A stretch of DNA of 64,000 nucleotides from Micromonospora chaiyaphumensis (lineage in GTDB: Bacteria > Actinomycetota > Actinomycetes > Mycobacteriales > Micromonosporaceae): positions 310,001 through 374,000 of the forward strand of contig NZ_FMCS01000002.1 of assembly GCF_900091435.1 (NCBI RefSeq). The letters are read 5' to 3'. This document shows positions 34,311 to 45,937 of the stretch, one piece after another. The notes below the pieces were generated by a model that saw only the letters and a program-made list of their open reading frames with translations, did no database searches and was not told where the DNA came from. The position numbers were made by a program, and so were the translations under genes. Numbering within the stretch: the stretch's first letter is position 1; the number at the start of each line of letters is the position of its first letter.

Positions 34311-34994
34311 GTGACCGACGTTCCCGGCGGCGACGCCAGCACCGCCCGGCGGCGGGCCGTCCCGGCGGCGAAGCCCTCCCGGGTGCGGATGTCCGCGACC
34401 CAGCGGCGCGAGCAGTTGATTTCGATCGCCCGGCAGATCTTCGCCGAGCGCGGGTTCGACGCCACCTCGATCGAGGAGGTGGCGGCCCGGGCGAAGGTCT
34501 CGAAGCCGGTGGTCTACGAGCACTTCGGCGGCAAGGAGGGGCTCTACGCGGTGGTGGTGGACCGGGAGGTCCGCTCGCTGCTGGACCGGATCACCACGGC
34601 GTTGACGGCGGGGCATCCGCGGGAGTTGCTGGAGCAGGCGGCGTTGACCCTGCTGACGTACATCGAGGAGGAGACCAGCGGGTTCCGGGTGCTGGTCCGG
34701 GAGTCGCCGTTGATGTCGGCGACGGGCAACTTCAGCAGCGTGATGAACGACGTGGCGCACCAGGTGGAGCACATCCTGGGCGCGGAGTTCTCCAGCCGGG
34801 GCTACGACCCGAAGCTGGCGGAGCTCTACTCGCAGGCGTTGGTGGGCATGGTGGCGTTGACCGGGCGCTGGTGGTTGGAGGTGCGCAAGCCGCGGAAGGA
34901 GACGGTGGCGGCGCACCTGGTGAACCTGGCCTGGAACGGCCTGTCGCACCTGGAGGCGAAGCCGGGTCTGATCACCGTCCGCAAGCGGGGCTGA
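34311..34994 (+). CDS. TetR-family regulator, probable fatty-acid desaturation control
   Basis: The 227-residue protein has a disordered basic N-terminus of about 25 residues. The TetR DNA-binding domain follows (RREQLISIARQIFAERGFDA, then VAARAKVSKPVVYEHFGGKE). The helical sensor part contains AALTLLTYIEEETSGFRVLV. GTG 34311 is preferred because AGGA lies 8 bases upstream; ATG 34302, nine bases earlier, abuts that site. Position directly after the desaturase gene suggests that it regulates membrane-lipid unsaturation, as similar pairs do in other actinobacteria. No palindromic operator was found with confidence. Confidence 0.85.
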   Translation: MTDVPGGDASTARRRAVPAAKPSRVRMSATQRREQLISIARQIFAERGFDATSIEEVAARAKVSKPVVYEHFGGKEGLYAVVVDREVRSLLDRITTALTAGHPRELLEQAALTLLTYIEEETSGFRVLVRESPLMSATGNFSSVMNDVAHQVEHILGAEFSSRGYDPKLAELYSQALVGMVALTGRWWLEVRKPRKETVAAHLVNLAWNGLSHLEAKPGLITVRKRG

Positions 34995-35001
34995 GCGAGG
35001 T

Positions 35002-35475
35002 TCAGCGGTTCGCCTCGGCGATGGGGTGCTCGCGGCGGCGCCGTTCCTCGGCGGCGTGCTCGTCCGTGCCGACCTTGTCGTAGAGGCCGGTGGCGAGCAG
35101 GACCAGCCCGAACACCAGCGAGACGAGGACGGTCGACATCGAGAAGTTGAGGAAGTTCGCCGAGGTCTGCAGCACGGACATCATGAGGATGGCGGTGACC
35201 AGGAAGACCGCCCCGGCGGTCAGGTTCATGTAGTGGCCGAGGTTGCCGCGGCGGGAGGCGCCGATCAGCAGGAAGGCGCCGAAGACCACGGAGACCAGGG
35301 AGAACGCCAGGTTGGTGCGGAGGCCGAGGGCCGTGTTGCTCTCCCGGCTGAACAGCCCGTCGCCCCAGGTCTGGAAGACCCCCCAGACGCCGAAGACCAG
35401 GATGTAGAGGCCGATGAGCCCGGACAGCACCCGGTAGAGCGGCCGTGCGGGGTGGTTCACCGGGAAGTGCGCCAT
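35002..35475 (-). CDS. DUF4383 integral membrane protein, copy 1
   Basis: The 157-residue protein has four membrane segments and the family opening HFPVNHPARPLYRVLSGLIG. The short C-terminal tail is charged (DEHAAEERRRREHP). It is about 40 percent similar by eye to the neighbouring copy 2, and both begin MAH-PVNHPARP, so they are tandem duplicates that have diverged. The function of the family is unknown. Its 3' end is only 7 bases from the end of the convergent TetR gene. Confidence 0.82.
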   Translation of the reverse strand: MAHFPVNHPARPLYRVLSGLIGLYILVFGVWGVFQTWGDGLFSRESNTALGLRTNLAFSLVSVVFGAFLLIGASRRGNLGHYMNLTAGAVFLVTAILMMSVLQTSANFLNFSMSTVLVSLVFGLVLLATGLYDKVGTDEHAAEERRRREHPIAEANR

Positions 35476-35548
35476 GGGAGCCTCCGGTCGGCTGACTGAT
35501 TTGGCGCAATTGTCCCCCGCGTCGCCCCGTCCCGTCCCCGGAAAACGC

Positions 35549-35576
35549 CGAAGGCCCGGCGGGTGCCGGGCCTTCG
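35549..35576 (-). terminator. Terminator between the two DUF4383 genes
   Basis: CGAAGGCCCGGC and GCCGGGCCTTCG make a perfect 12-base stem with a GGGT loop, 14 bases after the stop of copy 2. The tandem copies are therefore separate transcription units. Confidence 0.9.
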
Positions 35577-35590
35577 GGGACGGTTGGGGG

Positions 35591-36046
35591 TCAGAGCACC
35601 AGCCGGGCCTTCTGCCAGGCCTCGTGCTCCTCGTCGCTGCCGACCTTGCCGTACATGCCGACCATCAGGAGCACCAGGGAGAGGGTGAGCACCACGATGT
35701 CGGTCATGATCGAGAAGTTGAAGATGTTGGCGTCGGTGTGCAGGAACGCCAGCTCGGCCAGGCCGAGGGCCATCAGGGCGTAGGCCAGCCACTGGTTGAT
35801 CGCCACGTCGAGGTTGCGGCCGATCGCGGTGCCGATCAGGATCGCGACGCCGAGCAAAATCACGAGCATCGAGAAGCCGAGGTTGCTGCCCTGGCCGAGG
35901 ACCTTGGTGTCGTCCTGGGCGAGCACGTCGTCGCCGGCGCTGGCGATGATGCCGAGCACGCCGAAGACGACGAAGTACAGACCAACGAGCCCGCCGATCG
36001 CCCGGTAGACAGGCCGCGCGGGGTGGTTGACGGGGGTGTGGGCCAT
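35591..36046 (-). CDS. DUF4383 integral membrane protein, copy 2
   Basis: The 151-residue, four-helix membrane protein begins AHTPVNHPARPVYRAIGGLV. Helices lie at about 15-38, 52-75, 82-101 and 108-130. ATG 36046 follows GGAG at 8 bases; an in-frame extension of 25 residues upstream lacks any support. It is a tandem paralogue of copy 1 and is separated from it by a terminator. Role unknown. Confidence 0.82.
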   Translation of the reverse strand: MAHTPVNHPARPVYRAIGGLVGLYFVVFGVLGIIASAGDDVLAQDDTKVLGQGSNLGFSMLVILLGVAILIGTAIGRNLDVAINQWLAYALMALGLAELAFLHTDANIFNFSIMTDIVVLTLSLVLLMVGMYGKVGSDEEHEAWQKARLVL

Positions 36047-36138
36047 CTGTGCGTCTCCAAGACCGAACGGAAGAGGGGTCGCCTGCGATTGTCCCGCACG
36101 CCCGTCAGTGACGCCGCACACCCCCCACCCCGGGCGGG

Positions 36139-37938
<1,800 letters not shown>

Positions 37939-38015
37939 GAACCCACCTTTCATGATCAAGGCGCCCCGGTGCCCGGGACGCCCGACTCAAGGGTACGCGG
38001 GCCGGCCGGCGGGGT

Positions 38016-38969
38016 TCAGACGACGCGGGCGCCGGGGACCGGGCCGTGCGCGACCCGGGCGTCCCGGCAGACGCCGGCGGCGGCCAGGTCGGCGGCGATC
38101 CGGCCGGCGTGCGCCTCGTCGGTGGCGAGGAAGACGCAGGTCGGGCCGGAGCCGGACACGAGGCCGGCGAGCGCGCCGGCCGCCTCCCCCGCCTTGAGCG
38201 TCTCGGCCAGCGATGGGCGCATGGTGAGCGCGGCGGCCTGGAGGTCGTTGCCGAGGGCGGCGGCGAGCACCCGCGGGTCGCGCTGGCGCAGCGCGCCCAG
38301 CAGGGTGTCGGTGCTGCCCAGGGGCTCGCCCGCGGTGCCCGCGTCGCGGAGCCGGTCCAGCTCCCGGTAGGCGGCCGGGGTGGAGAGGCCGCCGTCGGCG
38401 ACGGCCACCACCCAGTGCCAGGAGGTGGGGCGGGCCAGCACCGGGCTGACCGCCTCGCCCCGCCCGGTGCCCAGGGCGGTGCCGCCGTGGATCAGGAACG
38501 GCACGTCGGAGCCGAGGTCGGCGGCGATCCCGGCCAGTTCGTCGCGGGACAGCCCGGTGCCCCAGAGCGCGTCGCAGGCGACCAGCGCGGCGGCCGCGTC
38601 GGCGCTGCCGCCGGCCAGCCCTCCGGCGAGCGGGATCTGCTTGCGCAGGTGCAGCCGGGCGTGCGGCAGGACGCCCGCGTAGCCGGCGAGGGCGTGGGCG
38701 GCCCGGATCACCAGGTTGGTGTCGTCCAGGGCCAGCTCGCCGGCGCCCTCGCCCTCCATGGTGAGGGTGAGGGTGTCGCCCCGGCGGGCGGTCAGCTCGT
38801 CGTAGATGGAGATCGCGTGGTAGACGGTGTTCAGCTCGTGGTAGCCGTCGCGGCGCAGCGGCCCCACCCCGAGGTGCAGGTTGACCTTGGCCGGCACCCG
38901 CACCTTCACCGGGCCGCTGGCCCCGCGCCGCTGCCCGTCCTCGTCGTCCGGTCGCCAGGCCTCGGTCAC
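38016..38969 (-). CDS. ispE: 4-diphosphocytidyl-2-C-methyl-D-erythritol kinase
   Basis: The 317-residue GHMP kinase is the fourth step of the MEP isoprenoid pathway. The family start PAKVNLHLGVGPLRRDGYHE is followed by the ATP loop PLAGGLAGGSADAAAAL, and the last motif is LVSGSGPTCVFLA. The start is GTG. It follows rsmA by 83 bases in the conserved order tatD-rsmA-ispE. Confidence 0.95.
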   Translation of the reverse strand: MTEAWRPDDEDGQRRGASGPVKVRVPAKVNLHLGVGPLRRDGYHELNTVYHAISIYDELTARRGDTLTLTMEGEGAGELALDDTNLVIRAAHALAGYAGVLPHARLHLRKQIPLAGGLAGGSADAAAALVACDALWGTGLSRDELAGIAADLGSDVPFLIHGGTALGTGRGEAVSPVLARPTSWHWVVAVADGGLSTPAAYRELDRLRDAGTAGEPLGSTDTLLGALRQRDPRVLAAALGNDLQAAALTMRPSLAETLKAGEAAGALAGLVSGSGPTCVFLATDEAHAGRIAADLAAAGVCRDARVAHGPVPGARVV

Positions 38970-39052
38970 GGGGCGATGTCCCGCGGGCGCAGGCGGATGT
39001 CGAACGGCTTCTGCACGGTCAGCTCCTCGGCGGGGTGGGCAACGGCGCCAGC

Positions 39053-39931
39053 CTAACGGGCGGCGGCCGGGGCGGCCGGGGCCGACGCGGCGACGGCGGC
39101 GAACTGCTCCACGGTGAGTGACTCGCCGCGGGCGCCGGGGTCCACACCAGCGGCGGTGAGGGCCGCGGCGGCCCGGTCCGCGCCGCCGGCCCAGCCCGCG
39201 AGGGCGGCGCGCAGGGTCTTGCGGCGCTGCGCGAACGCCGCGTCGACCACCGCGAAGACGGCCTCCCGGGGTACGTCGGCGCGGGGCGGCTCGCGCCGGG
39301 TGAAGGCGACCAGCCCGGAATCGACGTTCGGCACCGGCCAGAAGACGTTCGGCGGCACCTTGCCGGCGGCCCGGGAGCGGGCGTACCAGGCGAGCTTGAC
39401 CGACGGGACGCCGTACACCTTGGAGCCGGGACCGGCGACGAGCCGGTCGGCGACCTCCTTCTGCACCATGACCAGGCCGTGGCGCAGGGTGGGCAGCTCG
39501 GCGAGCAGGTGCAGCACCACGGGCACGGCCACGTTGTACGGCAGGTTCGCCACGAGCGCGGTCGGCGCGGGGTCGGCCAGCTCGGCGGCGGTGACCCGCA
39601 GCGCGTCGGCGGGGTGCACGGTGAGCCGGGCGGCGTCGGGGCCGGCGAACCGGGCGGCGGTCTCCGGCAGCGCGGCGGCCAGGGCCCGGTCGAGTTCCAC
39701 GGCGTGCACGTGCGCGGCCACCGGCAGCAGGGCCAGGGTGAGCGAGCCGAGCCCGGGGCCGACCTCCAGCGCCACGTCGTCCGGGGCGAGCCCGGCCGTG
39801 GTGACGATCCGGCGCACGGTGTTCGGGTCGTGCACGAAGTTCTGGCCGAGCTTCTTGGTCGGCGTCACGCCGAGCCGCGCGGCGAGCTCCCGGATCTCCG
39901 CCGGGCCGAGGAGTCCGGTCACGCCGGGCAT
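39053..39931 (-). CDS. rsmA: 16S rRNA dimethyladenosine transferase
   Basis: The 292-residue methyltransferase dimethylates two adjacent adenines at the 3' end of 16S rRNA. The N-terminal [19 protein letters not shown], the SAM motif [10 protein letters not shown], and the catalytic NLPYNV are present. The C-terminal tail is Ala-rich. It starts four bases after the tatD stop. In mycobacteria and streptomycetes an rpfB-type gene often sits between these two, and it is absent here. Confidence 0.95.
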   Translation of the reverse strand: MPGVTGLLGPAEIRELAARLGVTPTKKLGQNFVHDPNTVRRIVTTAGLAPDDVALEVGPGLGSLTLALLPVAAHVHAVELDRALAAALPETAARFAGPDAARLTVHPADALRVTAAELADPAPTALVANLPYNVAVPVVLHLLAELPTLRHGLVMVQKEVADRLVAGPGSKVYGVPSVKLAWYARSRAAGKVPPNVFWPVPNVDSGLVAFTRREPPRADVPREAVFAVVDAAFAQRRKTLRAALAGWAGGADRAAAALTAAGVDPGARGESLTVEQFAAVAASAPAAPAAAR

Positions 39932-39935
39932 CCTT

Positions 39936-40820
39936 TCACCACGGCCCGAACGCCCGCTCGCCGGTCGCGGAGATGGCCGCGCACAGCTCGTCGAGGTCGG
40001 CGCCGGTGGTCTCGGCCAGGAACCGCACGGTCAGCGGGATCAGGTACGAGGCGTTCGGCCGCCCCCGGTGCGGCATCGGCGTCAGGTACGGCGCGTCGGT
40101 CTCCACCAGCAGCTGCGCGGGCGGGGTGACGGCGGCGGCCGCGCGGAGCGCCGTGGCGCTGCCGAAGGTGACGGTGCCGGCGAAGCTGAGCAGGTAGCCG
40201 CGGCGGACGCACTCGCGGGCGAAGTCGGCGTCGCCGGAGAAGCAGTGCAGGACCACGGTGTCCGGGGCGCCCTCGTCGTCGAGGACCCGCAGCACGTCGG
40301 CGTGCGCGTCGCGGTCGTGGATGACCAGCGCCTTGCCGTACCGCTTGGCGATGGCGATGTGCGCCCGGAAGCTCTCCTCCTGCGCGGCCCGCCCCTCGTC
40401 GCCGGTGCGGAAGAAGTCCATCCCGGTCTCGCCGATGCCGCGGACCCGGTCCCGGCCGGCGAGCGCCTCGATCTGGCGCAGCGCCTCGTCCAGGTCGGGC
40501 AGGCGGGGCGCCTCGTTCGGGTGCAGCGCCACGGTGGCCAGCACCGCGCCGTAGCGCTCGGCGACGTCGGCACCCCACCGGGACGACTCGACGTCCACGC
40601 CGACCTGCACGAGCCGGTCCACGCCGACACCGGCGGCCACCGCGATCGCCGCCGCCACCGGGTCGTCGGCGGGTCCGCCCGGCACACCCGCCTCGCTGAC
40701 GGTGATGTCGAGGTGGGTGTGGCTGTCCAGCACGGGCACCGCCAGCGCCTCCGGGGCGGGTGGGAACTCACCGGCCCGGCGGGCGGCGCGCTGCTTGCGG
40801 GTTTCGGTCTGCTCGCTCAT
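39936..40820 (-). CDS. tatD: TatD-family metal-dependent DNase
   Basis: The 294-residue TIM-barrel hydrolase has the metal ligands HTHLD (about residue 34), E in [11 protein letters not shown] in [10 protein letters not shown], and LHCFSGD and ETDAPYLTP at the end. An extra N-terminal tail of about 25 residues is basic. ATG 40820 is chosen; an ATG four codons upstream is possible. It starts the tatD-rsmA-ispE-ABC-F run and diverges from an unknown gene. Confidence 0.92.
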   Translation of the reverse strand: MSEQTETRKQRAARRAGEFPPAPEALAVPVLDSHTHLDITVSEAGVPGGPADDPVAAAIAVAAGVGVDRLVQVGVDVESSRWGADVAERYGAVLATVALHPNEAPRLPDLDEALRQIEALAGRDRVRGIGETGMDFFRTGDEGRAAQEESFRAHIAIAKRYGKALVIHDRDAHADVLRVLDDEGAPDTVVLHCFSGDADFARECVRRGYLLSFAGTVTFGSATALRAAAAVTPPAQLLVETDAPYLTPMPHRGRPNASYLIPLTVRFLAETTGADLDELCAAISATGERAFGPW

Positions 40821-40901
40821 CGCGGCCAGCATCACACACCGCCACGGGCCGGCGTTTCCGGACCGCCATCGACTGTTCATGTGCCCAACATCTGCCGCGC
40901 C

Positions 40902-40907
40902 TACGGT
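40902..40907 (+). promoter_or_regulatory. Candidate -10 of the gene at 40914
   Basis: TACGGT ends 6 bases before the GTG, with no Shine-Dalgarno, so a leaderless transcript is likely. Confidence 0.45.
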
Positions 40908-40913
40908 CCGTGG

Positions 40914-42152
40914 GTGACCGTCACTCCCCAGGCCAGCGGCACCGCCCCCGAGCGGACCGGGCTGCGCGTGACGTACGACGGCCGCGTCCACCCGGCGGAG
41001 GAGATCGCCCGGGGCGCGGCGTACGAGCTGTTCAGCGCCGACGAGGCGCCCGGTTTCGAGTGGGCGCCCCGGCCCGGGGTGGCGTACCCGTGGCGGAGGT
41101 TCGTGCACGTCACCGAGGTGAGCGCGGTGCACGGGGCGGCGGAGCCGACCGAGGACCTCGACCCGCCGCTGCTGATGCCGCTGCACCGCGAGCACGGCTG
41201 GGCGTACCTGCACCAGCTCAGCCAGCAGCCGGGCGCGGCCGGCGACCCGACCCTCGCGGCGGTGCGCGGGTCGGCGCTGATCCGGCCGGGCACCCGGATG
41301 GTGAAGGTGCTCTCCGCGCGGCAGCTCGCCGGCTACGTGCGGGGCTGGCTGCCGCACGGCTTCTGCCATCGCGAGCACGACGTGGCGCACCTGCGCACCC
41401 CGGCGGGAATGGCGGTGCTGCGCGGCGACTCGGAGGGCGGCGACGTGGCGTACGCGCTGCGCTGGCGCGCCACCGACCCGGCCGACTACGACGTGCCGGT
41501 CGGCCCGGCGCACCAGGGGCTCACCGCCCTGCCGCCGCGGGACCGGCTCGGGCCGCCGGTGCTGGGCACCGGGTTCGTGCCGAGCAACGCCCAGCTCATC
41601 CCCGAGTTCATCACCCGCGACTTCGCCGACCTTCCGATGCCGGCGAACGCCACCCTGCTCGCCTATCCGGCGGAGGGGGTGGAGGTGGTGCTCTACTCCT
41701 ACCAGGCGGAGCAGCGGGGCTGGCTGCGCATGGTCGGCCCGCAGTGGCGGCACCTGCTGGCCGCGGTGCCCGGCCTCTCCCCCGACCAGGAGTACGTGCC
41801 GACCGGCGACGCGCCCCGCTCCACCCAGCTCGTGGGCGGCTACGGCGGCGCCGAGTACGAGGCGGTGGCCGACCAGCCGGGCGGGTTCCGGGTGCTGGCC
41901 ATGACCCGGGCGGCCCGCTACCCGGTGGAGTCGGCGGCCCGCCGGTTGCGCTACGCCGCCTGGCGCGGGGTGCCCTGCCTGGTGCTCCGGGAGGAGGCGG
42001 GCTGGCTACGGCTGCGGCTGTGCCGGCCCGATCCGGACGCGGTGACCACCACCGGGGCGCAGTGCCACGAGCGGGGCGTCTACGAGACGTGGGCGCCGGG
42101 GGCCGAGCTGACCGACGACCAGGTGGTGGATCTGCCGTACCGGACGGCATAA
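40914..42152 (+). CDS. Conserved hypothetical protein, 412 residues
   Basis: I do not recognise this protein. It is soluble-looking, with no signal peptide or membrane helix. Two parts can be seen. The first (about 1-230) contains RPGVAYPWRRFVHVTEVS and a region rich in Asp/Pro. The second (about 240-412) contains LLAYPAEGVEVVLYSYQAEQ, QLVGGYGGAEYEAVADQPGG and a Trp-rich end (RGVYETWAPGAEL). Composition and GC match its neighbours. The start is placed at GTG 40914 because of the TACGGT -10 six bases upstream; a GTG at 40881 would add 11 residues. It stands alone. Confidence 0.6.
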   Translation: MTVTPQASGTAPERTGLRVTYDGRVHPAEEIARGAAYELFSADEAPGFEWAPRPGVAYPWRRFVHVTEVSAVHGAAEPTEDLDPPLLMPLHREHGWAYLHQLSQQPGAAGDPTLAAVRGSALIRPGTRMVKVLSARQLAGYVRGWLPHGFCHREHDVAHLRTPAGMAVLRGDSEGGDVAYALRWRATDPADYDVPVGPAHQGLTALPPRDRLGPPVLGTGFVPSNAQLIPEFITRDFADLPMPANATLLAYPAEGVEVVLYSYQAEQRGWLRMVGPQWRHLLAAVPGLSPDQEYVPTGDAPRSTQLVGGYGGAEYEAVADQPGGFRVLAMTRAARYPVESAARRLRYAAWRGVPCLVLREEAGWLRLRLCRPDPDAVTTTGAQCHERGVYETWAPGAELTDDQVVDLPYRTA

Positions 42153-42210
42153 CGGGGAGCGGGCCGGGAAAGCGCGGGCGTCCGAGACGCACGCAAGGAG
42201 AGAACCCGAC

Positions 42211-43062
42211 ATGCCTTTCGTCACCGTCGGTACGGAGAATTCCGCACCCATCGACCTCTACTACGAGGATCACGGCTCCGGCCAGCCGATCGTCCTGATC
42301 CACGGATTCCCGTTCAACGGGGCGACCTGGGAGAAGATGGCCAATCCGCTGCTCGCGGCCGGCTACCGGGTGATCACGTACGACCGGCGCGGTTTCGGCA
42401 ACTCCGCCCAACCGTCGTTCGGCTACGACTACAACACCTTCGCGGCCGACCTGGACGTGCTGATGACCGAGCTGGACCTGCGCAACGCGATCCTGATCGG
42501 GCACTCGATGGGCACCGGCGAGGTGACCCGCTACCTGGGGGCGTACGGGTCGGACCGGGTGGACCGCGCGGTCCTGATGGCACCGTTGGCGCCGTTCCTG
42601 CTGAAGACGGCCGACAATCCGGAGGGGGTCGACAAGAGCCTGTTCGAGGGGTTCAAGGCGGCCATCATCCAGGACCGGTTCGCCTACCTGACGCAGTTCT
42701 GCAACGCTTTCTTCAACTACAGCGAGACCAAGGGCAAATGGGTGAGCGAGGAGGCGTACCGGGCGCACTGGGAGATCGGCGCGCGGGCATCGGCGAAGGG
42801 CAGCCACGACTCCGTCGACGCCTGGCTCACGGACTTCCGGGGCGACCTGCCGAACATCAACATCCCCGTGCTGATCATCCAGGGCGACAAGGACAACGTG
42901 CTGCCGTACCCGGCCACGGGTCAGCGGTTGCAGCACATGCTGTCCAACTGCCAGATGGTCACCCTGAAGGGCGCGCCGCACGGCACCCCGTGGACGCACC
43001 CCACCGAGGTCAACAAGGCGATCATGGAGTTCATCGGCGCGCCGCAGATGGCCCGCGCCTGA
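42211..43062 (+). CDS. Alpha/beta hydrolase (cofactor-free haloperoxidase/esterase type)
   Basis: The 283-residue enzyme has the oxyanion motif HGFPFNGATWE, the nucleophile elbow GHSMG (Ser at about residue 97), the acid in GDKDNVLP, and the His in GAPHGTPWTH. This set matches the non-haem haloperoxidase/perhydrolase group, whose real role is often esterase activity. No signal peptide is seen. AAGGAG precedes the ATG. It is monocistronic, with a terminator shared with metG. Confidence 0.88.
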   Translation: MPFVTVGTENSAPIDLYYEDHGSGQPIVLIHGFPFNGATWEKMANPLLAAGYRVITYDRRGFGNSAQPSFGYDYNTFAADLDVLMTELDLRNAILIGHSMGTGEVTRYLGAYGSDRVDRAVLMAPLAPFLLKTADNPEGVDKSLFEGFKAAIIQDRFAYLTQFCNAFFNYSETKGKWVSEEAYRAHWEIGARASAKGSHDSVDAWLTDFRGDLPNINIPVLIIQGDKDNVLPYPATGQRLQHMLSNCQMVTLKGAPHGTPWTHPTEVNKAIMEFIGAPQMARA

Positions 43063-43077
43063 GCCACCGACGACGAC

Positions 43078-43100
43078 GGCCCCGGGGAGACCCCGGGGCC
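43078..43100. terminator. Bidirectional terminator between the hydrolase gene and metG
   Basis: GGCCCCGGGG and CCCCGGGGCC form a perfect 10-base stem with an AGA loop between convergent genes. Confidence 0.88.
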
Positions 43101-43120
43101 GCGGTCGTGCGTCGGTCGGC

Positions 43121-44923
43121 TCAGCCGGCCAGCCGGGCCAGCTCCTCGTCGACGATCGACGGGTCGAGCTTGCGGAACACCGGCTTGGGCGCCGCGAGCG
43201 GCCGGCCCGCCTCCAGGGGTACGGACTCCCAGCGCGCACCGACCGTGTAGTCACCGGTCAGCACCGGGTATCCCGGCCCGCCGTCGAGGTCCTCGACCTC
43301 CTCGATCCTGGGCATGGGCGCGTGCACCCCGGTGCCGCCGAGCAGCTCGTGGATCTTCTGCGCGGAGTGCGGCAGGAACGGCGTGAGCAGCGTGTTGGCG
43401 TCGCTGACCACCTGGAGGGCGACGTGCAGGATGGTGCCCATCCGCGGCTTGTCGTCCTCGCCCTTGAGCTTCCAGGGCGCCTGCTCGGACAGGTACCTGT
43501 TGGCCTCGGCGACGACCTTCATGGCCTCGCCGATGGCCTGCTTCTGCCGGTGCCGGGCGATCAGGTCGCCGACGGTGGCGAAGCCCGCCCGGGCGGTCTC
43601 CAGCAGGGCCCGGTCGGCGTCGGTGAGCCCGGCCGGGCTCACCGGCGGGATCACCCCGAAGTTCTTCGCCGCCATCGAGATCGACCGGTTGACCAGGTTG
43701 CCCCAGCCGGCGACCAGCTCGTCGTTGTTGCGGCGGAGGAACTCGGCCCAGGTGAAGTCGGTGTCGTTGCTCTCCGGACCGGCGACCGCGATGAAGTAGC
43801 GCAGCGCGTCGGCGTCGTACCGCTCCAGGAAGTCACGGACGTAGATGACGACCTTGCGGGAGGAGGAGAACTTGCGGCCCTCCATGGTCAGGTATTCGCT
43901 GGAGACCACCTCGGTGGGCAGGTTGAGCCGGCCCAGCTCGCCCGGCTCGCCGTCCCGGGAGCCCTCGCCGGAGTAGCCGCCGAGCAGCGCCGGCCAGATC
44001 ACCGAGTGGAAGACGATGTTGTCCTTGCCCATGAAGTAGTAGCCGCGGGCGTCCTTGCCCTCGCCGTCGGCGGACCACCACTTGCGCCAGGCCTCCGGGT
44101 CCCCGGTGCGGCGGGCCCACTCGATGGAGGCGGACAGGTAGCCGATCACCGCGTCGAACCAGACGTAGATCCGCTTGTCGGGCCGGTCACGCCAGCCGTC
44201 GAGCGGGATCGGCACACCCCACTCCAGGTCCCGGGTGATGGCCCGGGGCTGGAGGTCGTCGAGCAGGTTGCGCGAGAAGCGCAGCACGTTGGGCCGCCAG
44301 CCCTCCCGGGTGTCCAGCCACTGCCGCAGCGCGTCGGCCAGGGCGGGCAGGTCGAGGAAGAAGTGCTCGGTCTCCACGAACTCCGGCGTCTCGCCGTTGA
44401 TCTTCGACTTGGGGTTGATCAGGTCGATCGGGTCGAGCTGGTTGCCGCAGTTGTCGCACTGGTCGCCCCGGGCGCTGTCGTAGCCGCAGATCGGGCAGGT
44501 GCCCTCGATGTAGCGGTCGGGCAGGGTCCGGCCGGTCGACGGGGAGATCGCACCGGTGGTGACCTTGGGGACGATGTAGCCGTTGCGGTGGAGGCCCTCG
44601 AACAGCTCCTGCACCACGGCGTAGTGGTTGCGGGTGGTGGTGCGGGTGAACAGGTCGTACGACAGGCCCAGCGCCCGCAGGTCCTCGGCGATCACCCGGT
44701 TGTAGCGGTCGGCCAGCTCGCGGGGGGTGACCCCCTCGGCGTCGGCCTGCACCTGGATCGGGGTGCCGTGCTCGTCGGTGCCCGAGACCATGAGCACGTC
44801 GTGACCGGCCATCCGCATGTACCGGGCGAAGACGTCGGAGGGAACGCCGAATCCGGATACGTGGCCGATGTGGCGCGGGCCGTTGGCGTAGGGCCAGGCG
44901 ACCGCGGCGAGAACGTGACTCAT
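43121..44923 (-). CDS. metG: Methionyl-tRNA synthetase
   Basis: The 600-residue class Ia synthetase has the HIGH motif HIGH (18-21, in [10 protein letters not shown]), the KMSKS equivalent KFSSS (about 350-354, in [10 protein letters not shown]), and a zinc knuckle with four cysteines ([18 protein letters not shown], about residue 143). No C-terminal tRNA-binding (Trbp111) domain follows. ATG 44923 is the natural start. A protein-coding extension upstream is not credible. Confidence 0.96.
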   Translation of the reverse strand: MSHVLAAVAWPYANGPRHIGHVSGFGVPSDVFARYMRMAGHDVLMVSGTDEHGTPIQVQADAEGVTPRELADRYNRVIAEDLRALGLSYDLFTRTTTRNHYAVVQELFEGLHRNGYIVPKVTTGAISPSTGRTLPDRYIEGTCPICGYDSARGDQCDNCGNQLDPIDLINPKSKINGETPEFVETEHFFLDLPALADALRQWLDTREGWRPNVLRFSRNLLDDLQPRAITRDLEWGVPIPLDGWRDRPDKRIYVWFDAVIGYLSASIEWARRTGDPEAWRKWWSADGEGKDARGYYFMGKDNIVFHSVIWPALLGGYSGEGSRDGEPGELGRLNLPTEVVSSEYLTMEGRKFSSSRKVVIYVRDFLERYDADALRYFIAVAGPESNDTDFTWAEFLRRNNDELVAGWGNLVNRSISMAAKNFGVIPPVSPAGLTDADRALLETARAGFATVGDLIARHRQKQAIGEAMKVVAEANRYLSEQAPWKLKGEDDKPRMGTILHVALQVVSDANTLLTPFLPHSAQKIHELLGGTGVHAPMPRIEEVEDLDGGPGYPVLTGDYTVGARWESVPLEAGRPLAAPKPVFRKLDPSIVDEELARLAG

Positions 44924-45061
44924 GAGCGTCAAGCCTAGTGATTGCCACGGGCCACCTGCGAACCAATAGGGCGCGTCCCACCAGCCGACCCCGGCCGTAC
45001 GTCCGATTTGTCGCCGACACGCGGTGTGAGCTGCCCGGCAGCCCCGACCTGCCGGTGTGAA

Positions 45062-45931
45062 ATGAACGGCGTGACCAGCAGACCAGCGGCGCCCGGGCCC
45101 GGTGGGCCCTCCTCCGCGCCGGCGGCCGAGGAGGCCGCGCGGCGGACCCCGGCGCGCGCGGCGTCGGTGGCTCCCCAGCCCCGGGCGGACCCGGCGGACC
45201 CGCCCGTGGAGGTGGAGCCGACCACCGGGGCGCCCGTGGACGCCGTCCCCCGGCGGGTGCCGGTCCGGCAACCGCGCTGGCAGCGGCGGTTCGGCACGGC
45301 GGACGGCGGGACCCCCTGGGCGCCCATCGAGGAGGTGCACTGGGACGGCACCCCGCTGCGGGAGGAGCCGCGCCGCCGGTCCGCCCCGTGGCCGGTGCGC
45401 CGGTGGGCGACCCGGCGCGAGCGGGCCCGCGCGGCCCGGCCTCCGGACCCGGTCACCGGGCTGTCCGTCCTGCTGTCGCTGACCCTGCTGGCCGCGTTCT
45501 TCGCCTGGGTGAGCGCCGGCCCGCTCTGGCTGGCCGTGGGGCACGGGACCGACGGCTCGGTGGTGATCACCGACTGCACCGGCGGCGGGCTGACCCAGCG
45601 CTGCCGGGGGCTGTTCCTGGCCGACGGCCAGGGCTTCCTGGCCCACGGGGTACGGGTCAGCGGGGTGCCGGCCGAGCGCAGCGCCACCGGCTCGGTGCTG
45701 CCCGCGCGGATGACCGGGCCGGCCGCCGGCACCGCCTACGCGGACACCGGCGCCGGCCGGCACCTGCGCTGGCTGCTCGGCCTGCTGCTGGTGGCCGGCT
45801 GCGCGGCCGGGATCGCCCGGTGGACCGGCGCGACCCGGCTGCCGGACCCCCGGCACCGCCGCTGGGCGGTGGGGGTGGCGCTGGCCGGCCCGCTGCTGAT
45901 CACCGTCGGGTTCCTGGCCTCGGCCTGGTGA
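45062..45931 (+). CDS. Two-helix membrane protein of unknown function
   Basis: The 289-residue protein has a long Pro/Ala/Arg-rich cytoplasmic N-terminus (about 1-125), one helix ([20 protein letters not shown]), an external segment of about 75 residues with two cysteines ([15 protein letters not shown]), and two hydrophobic segments near the end. The external [12 protein letters not shown] loop recalls small actinobacterial membrane proteins of unknown role. The ATG at 45062 could be leaderless; GTG 45071 is an alternative. It diverges from metG. Confidence 0.6.
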   Translation: MNGVTSRPAAPGPGGPSSAPAAEEAARRTPARAASVAPQPRADPADPPVEVEPTTGAPVDAVPRRVPVRQPRWQRRFGTADGGTPWAPIEEVHWDGTPLREEPRRRSAPWPVRRWATRRERARAARPPDPVTGLSVLLSLTLLAAFFAWVSAGPLWLAVGHGTDGSVVITDCTGGGLTQRCRGLFLADGQGFLAHGVRVSGVPAERSATGSVLPARMTGPAAGTAYADTGAGRHLRWLLGLLLVAGCAAGIARWTGATRLPDPRHRRWAVGVALAGPLLITVGFLASAW

Positions 45932-45937
45932 CGACGG

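Noticed and set aside
37960..37983. Hairpin GGCGCCCCGG...CCCGGGACGCC upstream of the ABC-F gene as a terminator
   Set aside because: The pairing is bulged and short, it lacks a T-run, and it lies in the short gap of a likely operon.
44924..45061. T-box or SAM-type leader before metG
   Set aside because: No T-box TGGNACCGCG sequence or other riboswitch core is present.
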